This document shows, in pieces, positions 21,873 to 30,750 of a DNA stretch of 64,000 bases. The notes under the pieces were generated by a model that saw only the letters and a program-made list of their open reading frames with translations, had not been told where the DNA came from and did no database searches. The stretch comes from Pseudomonas sp. ML2-2023-3 (GTDB lineage: Bacteria > Pseudomonadota > Gammaproteobacteria > Pseudomonadales > Pseudomonadaceae). The DNA is taken from assembly GCF_037055275.1 (NCBI RefSeq), contig NZ_CP146343.1:320001-384000 (forward strand), read 5' to 3'. Made by a program: the position numbers and the translations under genes. Each line of letters begins with the position of its first letter. Position 1 is the stretch's first letter.

Positions 21873-22700
21873 TTAATGCGCTGCCACTTTCAGCATCCCC
21901 GGATGAGTCAAAGACAACATCCAGCGCGCCTGCCCTTCCTTTAACCCGCCTCGACGCGAACGATCCAGCACCCAGCCTCTGGCCTCGACCTGTTTACCTT
22001 GCAGGCCAGCAAGGGTTTTCTGATCGAAATTGGCCAACTGATTGGGTGCAATATGCAGCACCAAACCACCCTGCATATCGATCCAAAGCCCCCCACGATT
22101 GCGCTGCACCTTGTCGACCTTACCGCCCACCAGAGCAAAGCCTGAACGGCTGATTTGCTGCGGCGCCAGCACCGGCGATTGCCGCCAAAGCCCCAGGCCT
22201 GCTGCCCGGGCACTGCGCTCAGCCGCTTGCTGACAATCGAGCAGTGCGACATTGGGCGCTATCGCCACCTGATACCCCAGGCCATCTGCCAGAAGCTGGG
22301 CTTCTAGATTGCTGCCATCAGCACCAAACACATGGGCCAGGGTACGACCATAACGGTCCTGGGCCTGCGTACCCACCAACAGCCCGACCCGGCCATCGCT
22401 GCGCGCAACCAGCGCTTGCAGGCGTTTGTGGGCTGCGTCAGCAAAAGGCTCGGCGGACTGGCCTTTCTTACCTGTTTCAGGAGCATTGATACCGATCATG
22501 CGCACGCTGCGACCATCCTTCAGACGCAAGGTGTCGCCGTCGGACACGCGCTCTACCAACGCGTAGGAAACAGCGCCAGGGGCCGGGCAAAGCGGCGCAG
22601 CCCAAGCGCCGGAAAACCAAATCGCAGGCATAAAAAAGGCGCCCGCAAGGGACGCCTTTTTCAATAACCTGACCAGACCCGAAAGGCTGCTCAAGGTCAT
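21873..22700 (-). CDS. Secreted thermonuclease-like (SNase) protein
   Basis: Predicted extracytoplasmic nuclease of 275 residues. Residues 1-34 make a signal peptide (RLLKK, hydrophobic run, GAWA cleavage). Residues 45-165 form the SNase OB fold with VSDGDTLRL, VRMIGINAPETGKKG and DRYGRTLAHVF, which include the calcium Asp and catalytic Arg/Glu positions. A C-terminal domain of about 90 residues (GGKVDKVQRNRGGLWIDMQ..) is a second OB-like fold of unknown role. The start at 22700 is 5 bp past the rpmE stop, and AAGG in the rpmE tail may serve as ribosome site. The signal-peptide codons contain the rpmE terminator hairpin. A start at 22631 would avoid it but leaves an uncharged, very short signal. 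Confidence 0.82.
   Translation of the reverse strand: MTLSSLSGLVRLLKKASLAGAFFMPAIWFSGAWAAPLCPAPGAVSYALVERVSDGDTLRLKDGRSVRMIGINAPETGKKGQSAEPFADAAHKRLQALVARSDGRVGLLVGTQAQDRYGRTLAHVFGADGSNLEAQLLADGLGYQVAIAPNVALLDCQQAAERSARAAGLGLWRQSPVLAPQQISRSGFALVGGKVDKVQRNRGGLWIDMQGGLVLHIAPNQLANFDQKTLAGLQGKQVEARGWVLDRSRRGGLKEGQARWMLSLTHPGMLKVAAH
22632..22661 (-). terminator. Intrinsic terminator after rpmE, inside the nuclease coding start
   Basis: Stem GGCGCCC / GGGACGCC with a GCAA loop, framed by A5-6 and T5. On the minus strand the bulge becomes a G-U pair and six T follow. It lies 45-75 bp past the rpmE stop and overlaps codons about 14-23 of the downstream nuclease gene. Confidence 0.8.
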
Positions 22701-22705
22701 CAGCC

Positions 22706-22957
22706 TTACTCGGCTGCTTTTTCTGCTTCTGCTGCTGGAGCTGCTGCTTTAGCGCCGAAAGCACCAAAACGAGTCTTGAAGCGATCAACACGACCGCCAA
22801 TGTCCAGAGTCTTCTGCTTACCGGTGTAGAACGGGTGGCACTCGTTGCATACGTCAGTGCCCAGTGGCTTGCACAGGTTCGAACGAGTTTCGAACTTGTT
22901 GCCGCAGCTGCAAGTTACCAGGATTGTTTCGTACGCTGGATGGATATCGGCTTTCAT
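22706..22957 (-). CDS. rpmE: 50S ribosomal protein L31, zinc-binding form
   Basis: Bridges the large subunit to the 30S head. The 83 residues have all four zinc cysteines (C16-x-C18 and C37-xx-C40), so this is the zinc-replete L31 and not the C-minus paralogue induced in zinc starvation. The C-terminal tail ([17 protein letters not shown]) is an Ala-rich extension. GGAATACCCC precedes the ATG. Own promoter upstream, terminator downstream. Confidence 0.97.
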   Translation of the reverse strand: MKADIHPAYETILVTCSCGNKFETRSNLCKPLGTDVCNECHPFYTGKQKTLDIGGRVDRFKTRFGAFGAKAAAPAAEAEKAAE

Positions 22958-22987
22958 GGGGTATTCCTCGGGCTAGCGTGCCGCCAC

Positions 22988-23003
22988 TCAACACCATTGT
23001 TGA
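22988..23003 (-). promoter_or_regulatory. Stem-loop in the rpmE leader
   Basis: TCAACA / TGTTGA with a 4-base loop (CCAT) lies between the rpmE promoter and its ribosome site. L31 of gamma-proteobacteria is reported to repress its own mRNA through a leader structure, so this could be that operator. The match is by position only. Confidence 0.35.
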
Positions 23004-23029
23004 ATACCGCACGTAAAATTAGGGCGCCG

Positions 23030-23057
23030 ATAATACCAGACCTTTGCATTGACGCAA
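23030..23057 (-). promoter_or_regulatory. Sigma-70 promoter of rpmE
   Basis: Minus strand: -35 TTGCGT (23052-23057), 16-base spacer, -10 TATTAT (23030-23035) preceded by TGG. The leader would be about 65 bases. Confidence 0.6.
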
Positions 23058-23176
23058 GCGGCCAAGCATGCTCCATCAAAAATCATTCATCTTTCAGCAC
23101 CTGGCCTTTTAGTCCCGCAGGGCTTTGTCTGCTAGGCTCCGGGCCATCTTTGCCGTTCATCACTTGAGAGCCCCGC

Positions 23177-25396
23177 GTGCCCGACGCCATTTTGCGCCTT
23201 GCCCTGCCTTCCCCCCTGCGCCGACTGTTTGATTACCGGGCGCCTGCTGGCGTGCTGCGCAGTCAACTCCAGCCGGGCATGCGCCTGCGGGTGCCGTTTG
23301 GGCGACGCGAGATGATCGGCATCCTGGTCGAAGTGGTCGATCACAGCGAAGTCCCGGCCGACAAGCTCAAACCGGCGATTGCCCTGCTCGACGCCGTGCC
23401 GCCGCTGCCGGCTTCCTTATTTAAGCTGTGCCTGTGGACGTCCCAGTATTACCAGCACAGCCTGGGCGACACCCTGAGCTGGGCGCTGCCGGTTTTGCTG
23501 CGCCAGGGCGAACTGGCCGAGACTCGCCAGGAGCGTTTCTGGCAGATAGCCCCCGGCGCCCGGATGGACGATCCGCGCATCGCCCGCGCACCGCGCCAGC
23601 GTGAAGCACTGGCCACGCTTGCCCAACACCCCCACGGCGTGGCGCATCAACTATTGAGCAAGCTGATGCTGAGCAAAGACAGCCTCGACCTGCTGCTGGC
23701 CAAAGAACTGGTGACCGTTGAAGTCCGCCGACACGCACCCAGCGAGCGTCACGAACATTGGCTGGCCCAGCCAGAGCTGCCGCTCAACAGCGAGCAACGG
23801 GCGGCCTACGAAGCGATTCGCGCCGGTTTTGACCACTTCCATGCCTTCTTGCTGGCCGGAGTGACCGGCAGCGGCAAGACCGAAGTGTATTTGCAGTTGA
23901 TCCGCGAGACCCTGCAGGCGGGCAAGCAGGCACTGGTGTTGATCCCCGAAATCAACCTTGGTCCGCAAACCCTGGCCCGTTTCGAGCAGCGCTTCAATGC
24001 GCGCATCGCCTTGGTGCATTCGGCGGTCAACGACCGTGAGCGCCTTGAAAGCTGGCTGGCGGCACGGGATGGCGAGGCCGACATTATTATTGGCACTCGT
24101 TCTGCGCTGTTCACCCCGATGAAAAACCCCGGGCTGATCATCATCGACGAAGAGCATGACGGCTCTTATAAACAGCAGGAAGGTTTGCGCTATCACGCCC
24201 GAGACCTGGCGCTGGTTCGAGCTCGGCAGGAAAACATCCCCATCGTGCTGGGCTCCGCGACACCTTCTCTTGAAAGCCTGCACAACGCCTACACCGGTCG
24301 TTATGGCCTGCTGCGGTTGAATGAGCGCGCTGGCGGGGCCAAACAACCGCGCTTCCTGCGTCTTGATGTGAAAAGCCGCCCGCTGGACAGCGGGATATCC
24401 GGCCCGATGCAACAAGCCATCGGTCAGACTCTCGCTGCCGGCCAACAAGTCCTGGTGTTTCTGAACCGCCGCGGCTTTGCCCCCACACTGTTATGCCATG
24501 ACTGCGGCTGGATGTCGGAGTGCCAACGCTGCGATGCGCGCATGACCGTTCATCAGCGCTCCGGCGAACTGCGCTGCCACCACTGCGGCTACGTCGAGCG
24601 CGTTCCACGCAATTGCCCGCAATGCGGCAAGGTTGATTTACGCCCGGTAGGCGCAGGGACTGAGCGCGCTGAAGAGCGGTTGGGGATTTTGTTCCCCGAC
24701 TACCCCGTGCTGCGGGTCGATCGCGACAGCACCTCGCGCAAAGACGCGATGAACCAGTTGTTTGCCACCATTCAAAAGGGTCAACCGTGCATTTTGATCG
24801 GCACGCAAATGCTCGCAAAAGGCCATCACTTCCCACGGGTGACGCTGGTCTCGATTCTGGATGCCGATGGCGGCCTGTTCTCCGGTGATTTTCGCGCCAG
24901 CGAGCGCATGGCCCAACTCATCGTTCAAGTCGCAGGCCGTGCGGGCCGCGCCGAAGAGCCGGGCAAGGTGATCATCCAGACCCATCTGGCCGACCATCCG
25001 TTGTTGATCCAGCTCACTGAGCAGGGCTATTTTGCCTTTGCCGAACAGGCTTTGAGCGAGCGTCGGGCTGCGGGGCTGCCACCTTTCGCGCATTTGGCGC
25101 TGCTGCGTGCCGAAGCCCATAAACCCGGACAGGCGGAAGGTTTTCTGGATGAGGCCTGCACCGAGGCTGAACGCCTGCTGGCCGAATTGAATCTGGGCGG
25201 CATCGAACTGCTCGGCCCGGTGCCCGCACCGATGGAACGCCGCGCGGGGCGCTACCGCGCCCAGTTGTTACTGCAAGCCAACGCCAGGGGGCCGCTGCAT
25301 CGATTGCTGAGCCAATGGCTGCTGGCCCTTGAACAAATGCCCAGCGGTCGCCAGGTTCGCTGGTCGTTGGATGTGGATCCGGTAGACCTTTATTAA
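23177..25396 (+). CDS. priA: Primosomal replication protein N' (PriA helicase)
   Basis: 3'-to-5' DNA helicase that reloads the replisome at collapsed forks. GTG start (PDAILRLALPSPLRRLFDY follows). Order: N-terminal 3'-DNA-end-binding domain (1-105), winged helix (about 120-195), helicase with Walker A GVTGSGKT at 228-235 and DEEH at 324-327, then a zinc region with CHDCGWMSECQRC and CHHCGY/CPQCG, giving eight cysteines. 739 residues, normal. Divergent from rpmE. Confidence 0.96.
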   Translation: MPDAILRLALPSPLRRLFDYRAPAGVLRSQLQPGMRLRVPFGRREMIGILVEVVDHSEVPADKLKPAIALLDAVPPLPASLFKLCLWTSQYYQHSLGDTLSWALPVLLRQGELAETRQERFWQIAPGARMDDPRIARAPRQREALATLAQHPHGVAHQLLSKLMLSKDSLDLLLAKELVTVEVRRHAPSERHEHWLAQPELPLNSEQRAAYEAIRAGFDHFHAFLLAGVTGSGKTEVYLQLIRETLQAGKQALVLIPEINLGPQTLARFEQRFNARIALVHSAVNDRERLESWLAARDGEADIIIGTRSALFTPMKNPGLIIIDEEHDGSYKQQEGLRYHARDLALVRARQENIPIVLGSATPSLESLHNAYTGRYGLLRLNERAGGAKQPRFLRLDVKSRPLDSGISGPMQQAIGQTLAAGQQVLVFLNRRGFAPTLLCHDCGWMSECQRCDARMTVHQRSGELRCHHCGYVERVPRNCPQCGKVDLRPVGAGTERAEERLGILFPDYPVLRVDRDSTSRKDAMNQLFATIQKGQPCILIGTQMLAKGHHFPRVTLVSILDADGGLFSGDFRASERMAQLIVQVAGRAGRAEEPGKVIIQTHLADHPLLIQLTEQGYFAFAEQALSERRAAGLPPFAHLALLRAEAHKPGQAEGFLDEACTEAERLLAELNLGGIELLGPVPAPMERRAGRYRAQLLLQANARGPLHRLLSQWLLALEQMPSGRQVRWSLDVDPVDLY

Positions 25397-25561
25397 GTCA
25401 CCTCATGACACCCGCACCCACCGTTTTGCAGTAATAACCGAACACCGCAGATCCATAACCCGCCTGCTATGGTTGGCAAGGCCGACCCGGCAACGGATAA
25501 TGCCCAGTTTTTCCACCTGCGCACTGAAGCGCTACCGCGCTTGCGGTCGAAAGAGAAGACC

Positions 25562-27298
25562 ATGAAAGACACCATTCGCCAGCTGATTCAACAAGCCCTA
25601 GCTCAACTCGTCACAGAAGGTGTGTTGCCTGAAGGCCTGACGCCAGCGATTCAGGTGGAAAACGCCCGTGACAAAACCCACGGCGACTTCGCCAGCAATA
25701 TCGCCATGATGCTGGCCAAGCCTGCGGGCATGAAGCCCCGTGATCTGGCTGAAAAAATCATCGCCGCACTGCCGGCCGATGAGCAAATCAGCAAGACCGA
25801 AATTGCAGGCCCCGGCTTCCTGAACTTCTTCCAGAACACCCAGGCCCTGGCCTCGCGCCTGGACGCAGCCCTGGCCGATCCAAAAATCGGCGTGCGCAAA
25901 GCCACTCCAGCCATGCGCACCGTGGTCGATATGTCGGCGCCCAACCTGGCCAAAGAGATGCACGTGGGCCACTTGCGCTCCACCATCATTGGCGACGGCG
26001 TGGCCCGCGTGCTGGAGTTCCTGGGCGACGACGTGATTCGTCAAAACCACGTAGGCGACTGGGGCACCCAGTTCGGCATGCTGATGGCCTACCTGGAAGA
26101 AAACCCGATCACCAGCGACGAGCTGAGTGACCTGGAGAACTTCTACCGCGCCGCCAAGAAACGTTTTGACGAGTCGCCGGAATTTGCCGATCGCGCCCGT
26201 AGCCTGGTGGTCAAACTCCAAGCCGGCGATCCGGACTGCCTGGCGCTGTGGACCAAGTTCAAGGACATCTCGCTGTCGCACTGCCAGAAAATCTACGAGC
26301 AGTTGAACGTAAAATTGACCATGGCCGACGTGATGGGCGAAAGCGCCTACAACGACGACCTGATCAACGTGGTTAACGACCTCAAGGCCAAAGGCATGCT
26401 GGTCGAGAGCAATGGCGCCCAGTGCGTATTCCTCGACGAGTTCAAAAATGCCGACGGCGAGCCCCTGCCGGTCATCATCGTCAAAGCAGACGGTGGCTAT
26501 CTGTACGCGACAACCGACCTGGCAGCCATCCGCTATCGCAGCGGCGTATTGAAAGCTGATCGCGCCCTGTACTTCGTAGACCAGCGTCAGGCCCTGCACT
26601 TCCAGCAAGTGTTTGCCGTAGCCCGCAAGGCCGGTTTCATCACCCATCCGATGGAAATGGAGCACATGGGCTTCGGCACCATGAACGGCGCTGATGGCCG
26701 TCCATTCAAGACCCGTGATGGCGGTACGGTCAAACTGATCGACCTGCTCAACGAAGCCAAAGAGCGCGCCTACACGCTGGTCAAAGAGAAAAACCCGGAG
26801 CTGGCGGAAGACGAACTGCGCGCCATCGCCAAAGTTGTCGGGATTGGCGCCGTGAAATACGCGGACCTGTCCAAGCACCGCACCAGTGACTACAGCTTCA
26901 ACTTCGACCTGATGTTGAACTTTGAAGGCAATACCGCACCTTACCTGCTGTATGCCTACACCCGTGTCGCGGGCGTATTCCGCAAGCTGGGCAAGGGCTT
27001 CGAAGAGGTGCAGGGTCAGATCGTGCTTGAAGCTGCGCAAGAGCATGAACTGGCAGCCAAGCTGGCACAGTTCGGTGAAGTGCTGAACAACGTTGCTGAA
27101 AAAGGCACCCCGCACACCCTCTGCACCTACCTGTACGAAGTAGCCGGGCTGTTCTCCAGCTTCTACGAGAACTGCCCGATCCTGAGCGCAGAAAACGAAG
27201 CGCAAAAACAAAGCCGCTTGCGCCTGGCTGCTCTGGCGGGCCGTACCCTAAAGCAAGGCCTGGAACTGCTGGGTCTGGAAACTCTGGAGCGCATGTAA
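25562..27298 (+). CDS. argS: Arginyl-tRNA synthetase
   Basis: Class I synthetase that charges tRNA-Arg. The ATG at 25562 ([13 protein letters not shown]) was chosen over an in-frame start 31 codons upstream, because the family begins here and AGAGAAG lies just before it. Blocks: Add1 domain 1-100, HIGH-type motif MHVGHLRS near residue 140, and [12 protein letters not shown] as the late catalytic loop (ArgRS often lacks a canonical KMSKS). The C-terminal DALR anticodon domain ends in [13 protein letters not shown]. 578 residues. Confidence 0.97.
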   Translation: MKDTIRQLIQQALAQLVTEGVLPEGLTPAIQVENARDKTHGDFASNIAMMLAKPAGMKPRDLAEKIIAALPADEQISKTEIAGPGFLNFFQNTQALASRLDAALADPKIGVRKATPAMRTVVDMSAPNLAKEMHVGHLRSTIIGDGVARVLEFLGDDVIRQNHVGDWGTQFGMLMAYLEENPITSDELSDLENFYRAAKKRFDESPEFADRARSLVVKLQAGDPDCLALWTKFKDISLSHCQKIYEQLNVKLTMADVMGESAYNDDLINVVNDLKAKGMLVESNGAQCVFLDEFKNADGEPLPVIIVKADGGYLYATTDLAAIRYRSGVLKADRALYFVDQRQALHFQQVFAVARKAGFITHPMEMEHMGFGTMNGADGRPFKTRDGGTVKLIDLLNEAKERAYTLVKEKNPELAEDELRAIAKVVGIGAVKYADLSKHRTSDYSFNFDLMLNFEGNTAPYLLYAYTRVAGVFRKLGKGFEEVQGQIVLEAAQEHELAAKLAQFGEVLNNVAEKGTPHTLCTYLYEVAGLFSSFYENCPILSAENEAQKQSRLRLAALAGRTLKQGLELLGLETLERM

Positions 27299-27299
27299 G

Positions 27300-27992
27300 T
27301 TGGCAGCCAAGAAAAAACCTGCACCCAAGCGCGGCGCCAGTCGGTACCAGGCACCGGCTAAAAAGCCTATTCCGGGCTGGCTATGGATGGCCATCGGCCT
27401 GACCGTTGGCGCATTTATCGTGTTTTTGATGAAGCTTGAGCCCGGCCAGGGCGACGACGTCAAACGGGTCAAGCAAGAGCAGGTCAAAGCCACGAAAGCG
27501 GCGGAAGCCAACAAGACAGCGCCTAGCCCGACCCAGCCGGCCAAACCCAAGTACGACTTCTACACCCTGCTGCCCGAGTCTGAAGTGATCGTGCCGCCAG
27601 AAGCCGTACCCGAGAAGACCCTGCCAACGCCGCAAACCGCGCCGCTGGCACCGGTCACGCCGGCTGAAGCTGCAAAAATCGACACCGCCCGCGCCCAGGC
27701 AGCCCTGAGCGGTATTACACCGCCTCCTGCGCCGCCTGTCGTAAAAGCGGCGCCGGTCACCAAGTTCTTCCTGCAAGCGGGCTCGTTCCGCAAACAGGCC
27801 GATGCTGAAAAGGTACGGGCGCAAATCATCCTGCTGGGCCAGACCGCTACGGTTGAAGCCGGTACGGTAAAAGACGAAACCTGGTACCGGGTGCTGGTCG
27901 GTCCGTTCAGCAACCGCGATCAATTGACCGTGGCCCAAAAGCAATTGGCGGGCGGCGGATTCAACAACTTGCTGCTGCAACAACGACGCTGA
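27300..27992 (+). CDS. ftsN: FtsN-like SPOR-domain cell division protein
   Basis: Predicted late divisome activator. TTG start one base past the argS stop. A basic cytoplasmic tail (AAKKKPAPKRGASRYQ) is followed by a membrane segment at about residues 26-43 (WLWMAIGLTVGAFIVFLM), a Pro/Ala/Lys-rich periplasmic linker with YDFYTLLPESEV, typical of this family, and a SPOR domain at about 152-230 (KFFLQAGSFRKQADAEKV..WYRVLVGPFSNR). 230 residues. Close coupling to argS is the usual Pseudomonas layout. The symbol is by family likeness. Confidence 0.85.
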   Translation: MAAKKKPAPKRGASRYQAPAKKPIPGWLWMAIGLTVGAFIVFLMKLEPGQGDDVKRVKQEQVKATKAAEANKTAPSPTQPAKPKYDFYTLLPESEVIVPPEAVPEKTLPTPQTAPLAPVTPAEAAKIDTARAQAALSGITPPPAPPVVKAAPVTKFFLQAGSFRKQADAEKVRAQIILLGQTATVEAGTVKDETWYRVLVGPFSNRDQLTVAQKQLAGGGFNNLLLQQRR

Positions 27993-28025
27993 CAGCAACC
28001 GTTCCCACGGGGTTCCACTGCACCC

Positions 28026-28112
28026 TGTGGGAGCGGGCTTGCTCGCGATGCAGGCGACCCGGAGTGTCAGGGTAATCGCGGTGATGCCATCGCGAGCAAG
28101 CCCGCTCCCACA
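28026..28112. repeat. REPIN, family 1 (TGTGGGAGCGGGCTTGCTCGCGATG)
   Basis: Two inverted copies of the 25-base GTGGGAGCGGGCTTGC-type REP around a 37-base centre, between ftsN and hslV. Other copies lie at 42451, 44211 and 51356. It may act as a terminator or stabilise the ftsN mRNA end. Confidence 0.9.
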
Positions 28113-28234
28113 CCACCCTCGCAAAATTCTGCCCCCCGCTCATCCCCATTCCCTCCCCGCTGTTGAAAAATCCGCGACAACCCCCATATGTATTTCCATC
28201 AGGCATTTTCGCCCCGCTGCGTGGAGACTCTCCC

Positions 28235-28765
28235 TTGACCACCATCGTTTCAGTACGCCGCCACGGCAAAGTCGTCATGGCTGGCGACGGCCAGGTTTCT
28301 CTTGGCAATACCGTGATGAAAGGCAACGCGAAAAAAGTCCGCCGTCTCTATCACGGCCAGGTAATCGCCGGTTTCGCCGGTGCCACCGCAGATGCATTCA
28401 CTCTGTTCGAACGTTTTGAAGGCCAACTTGAAAAGCATCAAGGCCATCTGGTTCGCGCCGCTGTCGAGTTGGCCAAAGAATGGCGTACCGACCGCTCGCT
28501 GAGTCGCCTGGAAGCCATGCTGGCAGTTGCCAACAAGGACGCATCCCTGATCATCACCGGTAACGGTGACGTGGTTGAGCCCGAAGACGGCTTGATCGCA
28601 ATGGGTTCGGGCGGTGCATTTGCCCAGGCTGCAGCCCGCGCCCTGCTGATGAAAACCGATCTGTCGGCCCGCGAAATCGCTGAAACAGCACTCGGTATTG
28701 CTGGCGACATCTGCGTGTTCACCAACCACAACATCACTATTGAGGAGCAGGACCTCGCTGAATAA
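28235..28765 (+). CDS. hslV: ATP-dependent protease subunit HslV (ClpQ)
   Basis: Proteasome-like peptidase that forms dodecamers and degrades proteins unfolded by HslU. TTG start at 28235 with GTGGAG 9-13 bases upstream. Removal of the start residue exposes Thr ([11 protein letters not shown]), the catalytic N-terminal nucleophile. The in-frame ATG at 28163 would bury that Thr and is rejected. [21 protein letters not shown] and [12 protein letters not shown] are family blocks. 176 residues. hslU follows after a 68-bp gap. Confidence 0.96.
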   Translation: MTTIVSVRRHGKVVMAGDGQVSLGNTVMKGNAKKVRRLYHGQVIAGFAGATADAFTLFERFEGQLEKHQGHLVRAAVELAKEWRTDRSLSRLEAMLAVANKDASLIITGNGDVVEPEDGLIAMGSGGAFAQAAARALLMKTDLSAREIAETALGIAGDICVFTNHNITIEEQDLAE

Positions 28766-28774
28766 GACGCCTGC

Positions 28775-28794
28775 CGGGCTGGAGTCCCAGCCCG
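28775..28794 (+). other. Hairpin between hslV and hslU
   Basis: Perfect 8-pair stem CGGGCTGG / CCAGCCCG with a 4-base loop and TTTGTG after it. It is probably a weak attenuator or an mRNA-stability element that lets the two subunits be made in different amounts. Confidence 0.45.
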
Positions 28795-28833
28795 TTTGTG
28801 AACCTTACTTTAGCTAGAGGAACGCCAACTACC

Positions 28834-30168
28834 ATGTCCATGACTCCCCGCGAAATCGTCCACGAACTCAATCGCCACATCATCGGCCAGGACGACGCCA
28901 AGCGCGCCGTAGCCATCGCGCTGCGTAACCGCTGGCGCCGTATGCAACTGCCCGAAGAGCTGCGCGTTGAAGTGACGCCAAAAAACATTCTGATGATCGG
29001 CCCTACCGGTGTCGGTAAAACCGAGATCGCCCGTCGTCTGGCCAAATTGGCCAACGCACCGTTCATCAAGGTTGAAGCCACCAAGTTCACCGAAGTTGGC
29101 TATGTAGGCCGTGACGTCGAGTCGATCATCCGTGATCTGGCTGACGCTGCAATCAAGCTGCTGCGCGAACAGGAAATCGTGAAGGTTCGCCACCGCGCCG
29201 AAGACGCCGCCGAAGAGCGCATCCTCGACGCCCTGCTGCCTCCTGCCCGCACATTCGGCGAAGAAGCCGCCGTACCGCAGGATTCCAACACTCGCCAACT
29301 GTTCCGCAAGCGTCTGCGTGAAGGCCAGCTGGACGACAAGGAAATCGAAATCGAAGTCGCCGATGCCGTTGGCGTGGACATCTCCGCGCCGCCTGGCATG
29401 GAAGAAATGACCAACCAGCTGCAAAGCCTGTTTGCCAACATGGGCAAAGGCAAGCGCAAGAGCCGCAAGCTGAAAGTCAAAGAAGCACTGAAAATGGTGC
29501 GTGACGAAGAAGCCGGTCGCCTGGTTAATGACGAAGAACTCAAGGCCAAGGCCCTGGAAGCAGTCGAGCAGCACGGCATCGTGTTTATCGATGAAATCGA
29601 CAAAGTTGCCAAACGCGGTAATGTCGGTGGCGCCGATGTGTCCCGCGAAGGCGTGCAGCGCGATCTGCTGCCGCTGATCGAAGGTTGCACCGTCAATACC
29701 AAGCTGGGCATGGTCAAAACCGACCACATCCTGTTTATCGCCTCTGGCGCGTTCCATCTGAGCAAACCAAGCGATCTGGTGCCAGAACTGCAAGGTCGCC
29801 TGCCGATCCGCGTTGAACTCAAGGCCCTGTCGCCACAAGATTTCGAGCGCATCCTCAGCGAGCCACACGCATCCCTGACCGAGCAATACCGCGAACTGCT
29901 GAAAACCGAAGGCCTGAACATCGAGTTCCTGCCTGAAGGTATCAAGCGCCTGGCCGAAATTGCCTGGCAAGTGAACGAAAAAACCGAAAACATCGGTGCT
30001 CGTCGTCTGCACACACTGCTTGAGCGCTTGCTCGAAGAGGTGTCTTTCAGCGCCGGTGATATTGCCAGCGCACAGAAAGACGAGCCTATTCGCATCGACG
30101 CCGACTACGTGAACAGCCACCTGGGCGAACTGGCCGAGAACGAAGACCTCTCGCGCTATATCTTGTAA
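28834..30168 (+). CDS. hslU: HslU (ClpY) unfoldase ATPase
   Basis: AAA+ ring that unfolds substrates and threads them into HslV. The ATG at 28834 ([15 protein letters not shown]) matches family proteins. A start 12 codons upstream is not conserved. Walker A GPTGVGKT at 56-63, pore loop GYVG at 89-92, an I-domain insert (about 110-230), Walker B VFIDEID, and the C-terminal end (LSRYIL) that docks into HslV pockets. 444 residues, usual size. Confidence 0.97.
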   Translation: MSMTPREIVHELNRHIIGQDDAKRAVAIALRNRWRRMQLPEELRVEVTPKNILMIGPTGVGKTEIARRLAKLANAPFIKVEATKFTEVGYVGRDVESIIRDLADAAIKLLREQEIVKVRHRAEDAAEERILDALLPPARTFGEEAAVPQDSNTRQLFRKRLREGQLDDKEIEIEVADAVGVDISAPPGMEEMTNQLQSLFANMGKGKRKSRKLKVKEALKMVRDEEAGRLVNDEELKAKALEAVEQHGIVFIDEIDKVAKRGNVGGADVSREGVQRDLLPLIEGCTVNTKLGMVKTDHILFIASGAFHLSKPSDLVPELQGRLPIRVELKALSPQDFERILSEPHASLTEQYRELLKTEGLNIEFLPEGIKRLAEIAWQVNEKTENIGARRLHTLLERLLEEVSFSAGDIASAQKDEPIRIDADYVNSHLGELAENEDLSRYIL

Positions 30169-30178
30169 ACCGAACACC

Positions 30179-30278
30179 TGTAGCCGCTGCTGCAGGCTGC
30201 GATAAGGCGAAGGCCTTCAACGATCTACGGATCTTGCGCCAACTGCGTTGGCGATCGCAGCCTGCGCCAGCGGCTACA
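30179..30278. repeat. REP-type inverted repeat, family 2
   Basis: Arms TGTAGCCGCTGCTGCAGGCT and the complement of GCAGCCTGCGCCAGCGGCTA around about 50 bases that contain a second hairpin. Lies 10 bp past hslU and could serve as its terminator. Confidence 0.8.
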
Positions 30279-30308
30279 GTGTTTGTGCAATGACCTAAGG
30301 TTATGACC

Positions 30309-30680
30309 ATGATCCCCAGCGCCATCAACCTGCACAAAGCCTCCAAAACCCTCACGCTTAAATACCCGTCCGGCGAGCAATACCACTTGCCTGCCGAATT
30401 TTTGCGCGTGCACTCCCCGTCCGCCGAAGTTCAGGGCCACGGCAATCCGATTCTGCAATTCGGCAAAATTAATGTCGGTTTGAGCAAGATCGAGCCAGCA
30501 GGCCAGTACGCGCTGAAACTGACCTTCGATGACGGACACGACAGCGGGTTGTTTACCTGGGAATACCTCTACCAGCTCGGCGTACGCCAGCAAGAGCTGT
30601 GGGCTGACTATCTGCAAGAGCTGGAAAAAGCCGGTAAGTCCCGCGACCCGTCGGTATCGGTCGTAAAGCTGATGCTTTGA
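30309..30680 (+). CDS. DUF971 protein (GBBH-like N-terminal fold)
   Basis: 123-residue protein made of the DUF971 fold, related to the N-terminal domain of gamma-butyrobetaine hydroxylase. Its role is not known for certain; some family members are linked to iron-sulfur or metal handling. Visible: IPSAINLHKASKTLTLKYPSG, the LRVHSPSAEVQGHG block and FTWEYLYQLG. The ATG at 30309 lies 8 bases past AAGG; the ATG at 30303 is only 1-2 bases away from it. In P. aeruginosa this gene sits between hslU and phaC1. Here phaF follows. Confidence 0.85.
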   Translation: MIPSAINLHKASKTLTLKYPSGEQYHLPAEFLRVHSPSAEVQGHGNPILQFGKINVGLSKIEPAGQYALKLTFDDGHDSGLFTWEYLYQLGVRQQELWADYLQELEKAGKSRDPSVSVVKLML

Positions 30681-30697
30681 TCCCGTTGCACCTATCT

Positions 30698-30739
30698 CTG
30701 TAGCAGCTACGTTACTACGTCAGCTGCTACAGGGTTTTA
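30698..30739. terminator. Bidirectional terminator between the DUF971 gene and phaF
   Basis: Perfect 11-pair stem CTGTAGCAGCT / AGCTGCTACAG with a 13-base loop and GGTTTT after it, placed between two convergent genes. Confidence 0.75.
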
Positions 30740-30750
30740 TGTGCCTGCAA

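Noticed and set aside
28163..28234. Upstream ATG for hslV adding 24 residues.
   Set aside because: It would bury the catalytic N-terminal Thr; TTG at 28235 has a proper ribosome site.
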